Under the pieces are notes generated by a model. It had not been told where the DNA came from and searched no databases. It saw nothing but the letters and a program-made list of their open reading frames with translations. 64,000 nt of DNA from a bacterium (lineage in GTDB: Bacteria > Bacillota > Bacilli > Lactobacillales > Streptococcaceae), in contig CAJNBX010000002.1 in NCBI GenBank assembly GCA_905221115.1, positions 233,462-297,461 on the forward strand, written 5' to 3'. Positions 58,126 to 64,000 of this stretch are shown piece after piece. Made by a program: the position numbers and the translations under genes. Each line of letters starts with the position of its first letter. The stretch's first letter is position 1.

Positions 58126-58248
58126 ATGGAAAATTTACTAGACGTAATTGAGAAATTTTTGAGTTTATCAGATGAAAAGCTGGAAGAGTTGGCTGATAAA
58201 AATCAATTATTGCGTTTACAAGAAGAAAAGGAAAGGAAGAATGCGTAA
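58126..58248 (+). CDS. 40-residue acidic-basic helical protein
   Basis: ATG 58126, four bases after the divIC stop, encodes MENLLDVIEKFLSLSDEKLE and then 20 more residues ending KERKNA. It looks fully helical. The stop (58246-58248) overlaps the start of the serine hydrolase gene (58241), so it is part of the operon. I believe pneumococcal genomes carry a matching tiny gene at this site; no function is known. Confidence 0.75.
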   Translation: MENLLDVIEKFLSLSDEKLEELADKNQLLRLQEEKERKNA

Positions 58249-59509
58249 ATTCTTAATTATTTTGTTGCTACCAAGTTTTTTGACCATTTCAAAAGTTGTT
58301 AGTACAGAAAAAGAAGTAGTCTATACTTCGAAAGAAATTTATTACCTTTCACAATCTGACTTTGGTATTTATTTTAGAGAAAAGCTAAGTTCTCCCATGG
58401 TTTATGGAGAGGTTCCTATTTATGCGAATGAAGATTTAGTAGTGGAATCTGGAAAATTGACTCCCCAAACAAGTTTTCAAATAACTGAGTGGCGCTTAAA
58501 TAAACAAGGAATTCCGGTATTTAAGCTATCAAATCATCAATTTATAGCTGCGGACAAACGATTTTTATATGATCAATCAGAGGTAATTCCAACAATAAAA
58601 AAAGTATGGTTAGAATCTGATTTTAAACTGTATAATAGCCCTTATGATTTAAAAGAAGTGAAATCATCCTTATCAGCTTATTCGCAAGTATCAATTGACA
58701 AGACAATGTTTGTAGAGGGAAGAGAATTTTTACATATTGATCAGGTTGGATGGGTAGATATGGAATCAACTTCTGAAGAAGATAATCGGATGAGTAAAGT
58801 ACAAGAAATGTTATCGGAAAAATATCAGAAGGATTCATTCTCTATTTATGTTAAGCAACTGACTACTGGAAAAGAAGCTGGTATCAATCAAGATGAAAAG
58901 ATGTATGCAGCTAGTGTTTTAAAACTACCTTATCTCTACTATACGCAAGAAAAAATAAATGAGGGTCTGTATCAGTTAGATACGACTGTAAAATACGTAT
59001 CTGCAGTCAATGATTTTCCAGGTTCTTATAAACCAGAGGGAAGTGGTAGTCTTCCTAAAAAAGAGGATAATAAAGAGTATTCTCTCAAGGACTTAATCAC
59101 AAAAGTATCTAAAGAATCTGATAATGTAGCTCATAATATATTGGGTTATTACATTTCAAACCAATCTGATGCCACATTCAAATCCAAGATGTCTGCCATT
59201 ATGGGAGATGATTGGGATCCAAAAGAAAAATTGATTTCTTCCAAGATGGCTGGGAAGGTCATGGAAGCTATTTATAATCAAAATGGATTTGTGCTAGAGT
59301 CTTTGACTAAAACAGATTTTGATAATCAGCGAATTGCCAAAGGTGTTTCTGTGAAGGTAGCTCATAAAATTGGGGATGCGGACGAATTTAAGCATGATAC
59401 GGGTGTTGTCTACGCAGATTCTCCATTTATTCTTTCTATTTTCACTAAGAATTCTGATTATGATACGATTTCTCAGATAGCCAAGGATGTTTATGAGGTT
59501 CTAAAATGA
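58241..59509 (+). CDS. Class A beta-lactamase-like serine hydrolase, exported
   Basis: 422 residues from ATG 58241. An N-terminal signal segment (about 1-21), an SH3/GW-like region (about 30-175), then a penicillin-recognising domain with S225-VL-K228, S293-D-N295 and K376-I-G378. A canonical class A ExxLN deacylation loop is not evident. Probably a cell-wall amidase or transpeptidase relative rather than a resistance enzyme. I drop the upstream start at 58172, since it lies inside the 40-residue gene. Overlaps tilS by four bases. Confidence 0.8.
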   Translation: MRKFLIILLLPSFLTISKVVSTEKEVVYTSKEIYYLSQSDFGIYFREKLSSPMVYGEVPIYANEDLVVESGKLTPQTSFQITEWRLNKQGIPVFKLSNHQFIAADKRFLYDQSEVIPTIKKVWLESDFKLYNSPYDLKEVKSSLSAYSQVSIDKTMFVEGREFLHIDQVGWVDMESTSEEDNRMSKVQEMLSEKYQKDSFSIYVKQLTTGKEAGINQDEKMYAASVLKLPYLYYTQEKINEGLYQLDTTVKYVSAVNDFPGSYKPEGSGSLPKKEDNKEYSLKDLITKVSKESDNVAHNILGYYISNQSDATFKSKMSAIMGDDWDPKEKLISSKMAGKVMEAIYNQNGFVLESLTKTDFDNQRIAKGVSVKVAHKIGDADEFKHDTGVVYADSPFILSIFTKNSDYDTISQIAKDVYEVLK

Positions 59510-60783
59510 GGGAACAAGATTTTTTAAATCATTTTCTCAAGAAGGGATATTTCAAAAAGCATACTAAGGTGGTGCTAGCTCTTTCTGGTGGATTAGATTC
59601 TATGTTTCTATTTAAGGTATTATCTACTTATCAAAAAGAGTTAGAAATTGAATTGATTCTAGCTCATGTGAATCATAAGCAGAGAGTAGAATCAGATTGG
59701 GAAGAAAAGGAATTAAGGAAGTTGGCTGCTGAAGCAGAGCTTCCTATTTATATCAGCAATTTTTTAGGAGAATTTTCAGAAGCGCGTGCAAGAAATTTTC
59801 GTTATTATTTTTTTCAAGAGGTCATGAAAAAGACAGGTGCGACAGCTTTAGTCACTGCCCACCATGCTGATGATCAGGTGGAAACGATTTTGATGCGTTT
59901 GATTCGAGGAACTCGCTTGCGCTATCTATCAGGAATTAAGGAGAAGCAAGTAGTCGGAGAGATAGAAATCATTCGGCCCTTCTTGCATTTTCAGAAAAAA
60001 GACTTTCCACCAATTTTTCACTTTGAAGATACATCAAATAAGGAAAATCATTATTTTCGCAATCGTATTCGAAATTCTTATTTACCAGAATTAGAAAAAG
60101 AAAATCCTCGATTTAGAGATGCAATCTTAAGTATCGGCAATGAAATTTTAGATTATGATTTGGCAATAGCTGAATTATCAAAGAATATTGATGTAGAAAA
60201 TTTAGAGCAGCTATTGTCTTACTCTGAGTCTACACAAAGAGTTTTACTTCAAACTTATCTGAATCGTTTTCCAGATTTGAATCTTACAAAAGCGCAGTTT
60301 GCTGAAGTTCGGCAAATTTTAAAATCTAAAAGCCAGTATCGTCATTTACTTAAAAATGGCTATGAATTGATAAAAGAGTACCAATGGTTTAAGATTTGTA
60401 AAATCAGTCCTCAGTCTGATGAAAAGGAAGATGAACTTGTGTTACACTATCAAAATCAGGTATCTTACCAAGGTTATTTATTTTCCTTTGGACTTCCTTT
60501 AGAAGGTGAATTAATTCAGCAGGTACCTGTTTCACGCGAAACATCCATACACATTCGTCATCGAAAAAGAGGAGATGTTTTGATTCAGAATGGGCATAGA
60601 AAAAAACTCAGACGTCTATTTATTGATTTGAAAATCCCTATGGAAAAGCGAAAATCTGCTCTGATTATTGAGCAATTTGGTGAAATTGTCTCAATTTTGG
60701 GAATTGCGACCAGTAATTTGAGTAAAAACACGAAAAATGATATAATGAACACTGTACTTTATATAGAAAAAATAGATAGGTAA
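59506..60783 (+). CDS. tilS: tRNA(Ile)-lysidine synthase
   Basis: 425 residues. The N-terminal PP-loop ATP pyrophosphatase ([12 protein letters not shown], about 26-37) with HVNHK and AHHADDQ motifs, followed by TilS substrate and C-terminal domains. It turns C34 of tRNA-Ile(CAU) into lysidine, giving AUA reading; essential. A parS-like site and the hpt promoter lie within its coding sequence. Confidence 0.96.
   Translation: MREQDFLNHFLKKGYFKKHTKVVLALSGGLDSMFLFKVLSTYQKELEIELILAHVNHKQRVESDWEEKELRKLAAEAELPIYISNFLGEFSEARARNFRYYFFQEVMKKTGATALVTAHHADDQVETILMRLIRGTRLRYLSGIKEKQVVGEIEIIRPFLHFQKKDFPPIFHFEDTSNKENHYFRNRIRNSYLPELEKENPRFRDAILSIGNEILDYDLAIAELSKNIDVENLEQLLSYSESTQRVLLQTYLNRFPDLNLTKAQFAEVRQILKSKSQYRHLLKNGYELIKEYQWFKICKISPQSDEKEDELVLHYQNQVSYQGYLFSFGLPLEGELIQQVPVSRETSIHIRHRKRGDVLIQNGHRKKLRRLFIDLKIPMEKRKSALIIEQFGEIVSILGIATSNLSKNTKNDIMNTVLYIEKIDR
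60528..60543. other. parS-like ParB site (CGCG variant) inside tilS
   Basis: TGTTTCACGCGAAACA differs from the palindromic core by one base (C for T at the centre right). Confidence 0.8.
60718..60746 (+). promoter_or_regulatory. Internal promoter of hpt-ftsH
   Basis: TTGAGT (60718-60723) and TATAAT (60741-60746), 17 bp apart, with TGA before the -10, inside the tilS 3' end. Confidence 0.75.
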
Positions 60784-60787
60784 AAAA

Positions 60788-61330
60788 ATGTTAGAAAACG
60801 ATATTAAAAAAATCCTCGTTTCACACGATGAAATTACAGAAGCTGCTAAAAAATTAGGTGCTCAATTAACCAAAGACTATGCAGGAAAAAATCCAATTTT
60901 AGTTGGGATTTTAAAAGGATCTATTCCTTTTATGGCTGAATTGGTCAAACATATCGACACACATATTGAAATGGACTTCATGATGGTTTCTAGCTACCAT
61001 GGTGGAACAGCAAGTAGTGGTGTTATCAATATTAAACAAGATGTGACTCAAGATATCAAAGGAAGACATGTTCTATTTGTAGAAGATATCATCGATACAG
61101 GTCAAACTTTGAAGAATTTGCGAGATATGTTTATTGCAAGAGAAGCAGCTTCTGTTAACATTGCAACCTTGTTGGACAAACCAGAAGGACGTGTTGTAGA
61201 AATTGAGGCAGACTATACCTGCTTTACTATCCCAAATGAGTTTGTAGTAGGTTATGGTTTAGACTACAAAGAAAATTATCGTAACCTTCCTTATGTTGGA
61301 GTATTGAAAGAAGAAGTGTATTCAAATTAG
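60788..61330 (+). CDS. hpt: Hypoxanthine phosphoribosyltransferase
   Basis: 180 residues with the PRPP motif [14 protein letters not shown] and the flexible-loop [11 protein letters not shown]. Salvages hypoxanthine and guanine to IMP and GMP. The tilS-hpt-ftsH order is common in Firmicutes. Confidence 0.96.
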   Translation: MLENDIKKILVSHDEITEAAKKLGAQLTKDYAGKNPILVGILKGSIPFMAELVKHIDTHIEMDFMMVSSYHGGTASSGVINIKQDVTQDIKGRHVLFVEDIIDTGQTLKNLRDMFIAREAASVNIATLLDKPEGRVVEIEADYTCFTIPNEFVVGYGLDYKENYRNLPYVGVLKEEVYSN

Positions 61331-61345
61331 AAAGAACAATTTTTA

Positions 61346-63304
61346 ATGAAAAAACAAAATAATGGTTTAATTAAAAATCCTTTTCTATGGTTATTACTTA
61401 TTTTTCTCCTAGTTACAGGTTATCAGTATTTTAGTACAGGTAGTGTTGCAGGGAAAAGTGAGCAAATTAATTATACAGAATTGGTAAAAGAAATTACCGA
61501 TGACAATGTAAAAGAATTGACTTACCAACCAAATGGCAGTGTTATCGAAGTTTCAGGTGTTTATAAAAATCCTAAAACAAGTAAAGAAGAAACAGGCATT
61601 CAGTTCTTTTCTCCTTCTGCTACAACAGTAGAGAAATTTTCAAGTATTATTCTTCCTTCAGATACTACAGTATCAGAATTGCAAAAGCTTGCTTCTGACC
61701 ATAAGGCAGAAGTAACTGTTAAGCATGAAAGTTCAAGTGGTATGTGGATTAATATTCTTGTATCCATTGTGCCATTCGGTATTCTATTCTTCTTCCTATT
61801 CTCTATGATGGGAAATATGGGAGGAAATAATAGTCGTAACCCGATGAGTTTTGGACGTAGTAAGGCTAAAGCTGCAAATAAAGAAGATATTAAAGTAAGA
61901 TTTTCAGATGTTGCTGGAGCTGAGGAAGAAAAACAAGAACTGGTTGAAGTTGTTGAATTCTTAAAAGATCCAAAACGATTTACAAAACTTGGGGCTCGTA
62001 TTCCAGCAGGTGTCCTTCTGGAGGGACCTCCGGGAACAGGTAAAACTTTGCTTGCTAAAGCAGTCGCCGGAGAAGCAGGTGTTCCATTCTTTAGTATCTC
62101 AGGTTCTGACTTTGTAGAAATGTTTGTCGGAGTTGGAGCTAGTCGTGTTCGTTCTCTTTTTGAAGATGCCAAAAAAGCAGCACCAGCTATTATCTTTATC
62201 GATGAAATTGATGCTGTTGGACGTCAACGTGGAGTCGGTCTCGGCGGAGGAAATGACGAACGTGAACAAACCTTGAACCAACTTTTGATTGAGATGGATG
62301 GTTTTGAGGGAAATGAAGGGATTATTGTCATCGCTGCGACAAACCGTTCAGATGTACTTGACCCTGCCCTCTTGCGTCCAGGACGTTTTGATAGAAAAGT
62401 CTTGGTTGGCCGCCCTGATGTTAAAGGTCGTGAAGCAATCTTGAAAGTTCATGCTAAGAACAAGCCTTTAGCAGAAGATGTTGATTTGAAATTAGTTGCC
62501 CAACAAACCCCAGGTTTTGTTGGAGCAGATTTAGAGAATGTCTTGAATGAAGCGGCTCTAGTTGCTGCTCGTCGCAATAAATCGATAATTGATGCCTCAG
62601 ATATTGATGAAGCAGAAGATAGAGTTATTGCTGGACCTTCTAAGAAAGATAAGACTGTTTCACAAAAAGAACGTGAATTGGTTGCCTATCATGAGGCAGG
62701 ACATACCATTGTTGGTCTAGTCTTATCGAATGCCCGCGTTGTCCATAAGGTTACAATTGTACCAAGAGGTCGTGCAGGTGGTTACATGATTGCACTTCCT
62801 AAGGAAGATCAAATGCTTCTATCTAAAGAAGATATGAAAGAGCAATTGGCTGGCTTAATGGGGGGACGTGTAGCTGAAGAAATTATCTTTAATGTCCAAA
62901 CTACAGGAGCTTCAAACGACTTTGAACAAGCTACACAAATGGCGCGTGCAATGGTTACAGAGTACGGTATGAGTGAAAAACTTGGCCCAGTACAATATGA
63001 AGGAAATCATGCCATGTTTGGTGCACAAAGCCCTCAAAAATCAATTTCAGAACAAACAGCTTATGAAATTGACGAAGAGGTTCGTTCATTATTGAATGAA
63101 GCACGAAATAAAGCTGCTGAAATCATCCAATCAAATCGTGAAACTCACAAGTTGATTGCAGAAGCATTATTGAAATACGAAACATTGGATAGTACACAAA
63201 TTAAATCTCTTTACGAAACAGGAAAGATGCCTGAAACAGTCGAAGAGGAATCTCATGCACTATCCTATGATGAAGTAAAGTCAAAAATGAATGACGAAAA
63301 ATAA
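61346..63304 (+). CDS. ftsH: ATP-dependent membrane zinc protease FtsH
   Basis: 652 residues. Two transmembrane helices (about 12-30 and 131-152) flank an extracellular domain; AAA+ module with [19 protein letters not shown], and M41 zinc motif HEAGH. Degrades unfolded membrane proteins. A terminator separates it from comX. Confidence 0.97.
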   Translation: MKKQNNGLIKNPFLWLLLIFLLVTGYQYFSTGSVAGKSEQINYTELVKEITDDNVKELTYQPNGSVIEVSGVYKNPKTSKEETGIQFFSPSATTVEKFSSIILPSDTTVSELQKLASDHKAEVTVKHESSSGMWINILVSIVPFGILFFFLFSMMGNMGGNNSRNPMSFGRSKAKAANKEDIKVRFSDVAGAEEEKQELVEVVEFLKDPKRFTKLGARIPAGVLLEGPPGTGKTLLAKAVAGEAGVPFFSISGSDFVEMFVGVGASRVRSLFEDAKKAAPAIIFIDEIDAVGRQRGVGLGGGNDEREQTLNQLLIEMDGFEGNEGIIVIAATNRSDVLDPALLRPGRFDRKVLVGRPDVKGREAILKVHAKNKPLAEDVDLKLVAQQTPGFVGADLENVLNEAALVAARRNKSIIDASDIDEAEDRVIAGPSKKDKTVSQKERELVAYHEAGHTIVGLVLSNARVVHKVTIVPRGRAGGYMIALPKEDQMLLSKEDMKEQLAGLMGGRVAEEIIFNVQTTGASNDFEQATQMARAMVTEYGMSEKLGPVQYEGNHAMFGAQSPQKSISEQTAYEIDEEVRSLLNEARNKAAEIIQSNRETHKLIAEALLKYETLDSTQIKSLYETGKMPETVEEESHALSYDEVKSKMNDEK

Positions 63305-63308
63305 CCCC

Positions 63309-63333
63309 AAGAGAGGCGTGTCCTCTCTTTTTT
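63309..63333 (+). terminator. Terminator of ftsH
   Basis: AAGAGAGG and CCTCTCTT around CGTGT, then TTTT. Confidence 0.85.
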
Positions 63334-63335
63334 GT

Positions 63336-63403
63336 GCAGTTGAGGAGCTAAAGGGTGCAGAATGGATGAAATGTGCCAAAAGTGTTTTTGAATTTGTTAG
63401 ACT
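63336..63403 (+). promoter_or_regulatory. comX promoter with ComE-type box
   Basis: GCAGTTGAG (63336-63344), 12 bases, then GCAGAATGG (63357-63365), spaced as the ComE repeats of comC; the second half fits poorly. A TAGACT (63398-63403) follows at the comC-like distance. Confidence 0.72.
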
Positions 63404-63424
63404 GTATCTAGAAAGGGGAAGATT

Positions 63425-63904
63425 ATGCTTAAAAAAATGTATGAAGAAGTCCAGGGAATTGTATATAAGTGTAGAAATGAATATTACCTTCATTTGTGGG
63501 AGTTATCGGACTGGGATCAAGAGGGAATGATTTGCCTACATGAATTGATTAGTAGCGAAGAAGGGCTAGTAGACGATATTCCACGCTTACGTAAATACTT
63601 CAAAACAAAATTCCGGAATCGAATTCTAGATTATCTCCGTAAGCAAGAAAGCCACAAACGAAGATATAATAAAGAGCTTTATGAAGAAGTGGGTGAGATA
63701 AGTCATCGTATAAGTGAGGGAGGACTCTGGCTAGATGACTATTATCTCTTTCATGAAACACTAAGAGATTATAGAAGTAAACAAAATAAAGAGCAACAAG
63801 AAGAGTTAGAACGCGTCTTAAGAGATGAACGCTTCCGAGGGCGTCAAAGAGTGCTAAAGGACTTACGTATTGTGTTTAAAGAGTTTGACATCCGTACCCA
63901 CTAG
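63425..63904 (+). CDS. comX: ComX (sigma-X) competence sigma factor
   Basis: 159 residues, the expected length. Divergent sigma-70-like protein: N-terminal region 2 part (YYLHLWELSDWDQEGMICLHEL and FKTKFRNRILDYLRKQESHKRRY) and C-terminal region 4 part (RFRGRQRVLKDLRIVFKEFD). It directs RNA polymerase to TACGAATA boxes, including those ahead of comFA and cbpD here. Several residues differ from the pneumococcal protein as I recall it. GGGGAAG precedes ATG 63425. Confidence 0.95.
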   Translation: MLKKMYEEVQGIVYKCRNEYYLHLWELSDWDQEGMICLHELISSEEGLVDDIPRLRKYFKTKFRNRILDYLRKQESHKRRYNKELYEEVGEISHRISEGGLWLDDYYLFHETLRDYRSKQNKEQQEELERVLRDERFRGRQRVLKDLRIVFKEFDIRTH

Positions 63905-64000
63905 GAAGTCATTCAAAAAAAGTGGTAAATTCCCAAACTAAGTTCCACCGCTAATCCAAGTGGAAGTTAGTCTGATAAAAATTCTAAAAACCAGTGGAAA
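63905..64000. other. Intergenic tail with imperfect palindrome
   Basis: After comX, ACTAAGTTCCAC (63937-63948) and GTGGAAGTTAGT (63960-63971) form a 12-bp inverted repeat with one mismatch, followed by AT-rich DNA and a further AGTGGAAA at the window end. No T run, so it is not a clear terminator. Confidence 0.4.

Noticed and set aside
58172..58240. Longer start of the serine hydrolase
   Set aside because: It lies within the 40-residue gene in another frame; the signal peptide begins at ATG 58241.
61600..62172. 190-codon minus-strand frame within ftsH
   Set aside because: Antisense shadow of the conserved AAA+ region; no start signals and no recognisable protein.

Overview
This window is the replication-origin region of a mitis-group Streptococcus chromosome. 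The oriC landmarks are all present: dnaA (TTG start at 49171), dnaN, parB, DnaA boxes on both sides of dnaA, and three parS-like sites. Genes left of dnaA run mostly on the minus strand and genes right of it all run on the plus strand, as expected where two replichores meet. Gene order and proteins closely match my recollection of Streptococcus pneumoniae around dnaA. Three things argue for S. mitis or a close relative rather than a typical pneumococcus: the ComC pheromone is neither CSP-1 nor CSP-2, CbpD is short with one SH3b domain, and the cbpA plus two-component locus I recall between dusB and clpC is absent. The species call is inference.

Layout. 1-2.7 kb: end of hslO, dusB, a cysteine hydrolase and a lipoprotein. 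2.9-3.2 kb: a small membrane-protein gene broken by TGA. 3.2-6.2 kb: ctsR-clpC under a CtsR operator. 6.3-9.9 kb: a small membrane protein, then a thiamine-pyrimidine ABC operon behind a TPP riboswitch. 10-18 kb: cbpD, veg, the replicative helicase, rplI, gdpP, hpf and comFA-comFC. 18-20 kb: yigZ, a PH-domain protein and cysK. 20-31.4 kb: rpsB-tsf, pcsB, mreCD, the ECF energy module, pgsA, rodZ and two M16 proteins. 31.6-43.5 kb: yaaA-recF, guaB, trpS, an ABC-F protein, a YfhO-like protein, and a YhgE/Pip protein beside a TetR regulator. 43.6-46.8 kb: tRNA-Glu and tRNA-Asn, comCDE, tRNA-Arg and rlmH. 46.9-51.8 kb: htrA, parB, dnaA and dnaN. 51.9-63.9 kb: a DUF951 protein, ychF, pth, mfd, rqcP, divIC, a 40-residue protein, a serine hydrolase, tilS, hpt, ftsH and comX.

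Much of the window serves competence and cell-wall growth. comCDE senses the pheromone. comX carries a ComE-type site and encodes the alternative sigma factor. comFA and cbpD carry ComX-type boxes. htrA carries a CiaR-type site, and pcsB a WalR-type site. I saw no insertion sequence, prophage, CRISPR array, or BOX or RUP repeat. I found no wholly new multi-gene system. The most unusual items are an ABC-F protein with one whole composite ATP site degraded, a variant pheromone, a WalR box embedded in a terminator, very short or absent leaders for comFA and yigZ, and paired operator-like palindromes by the YhgE/TetR genes.
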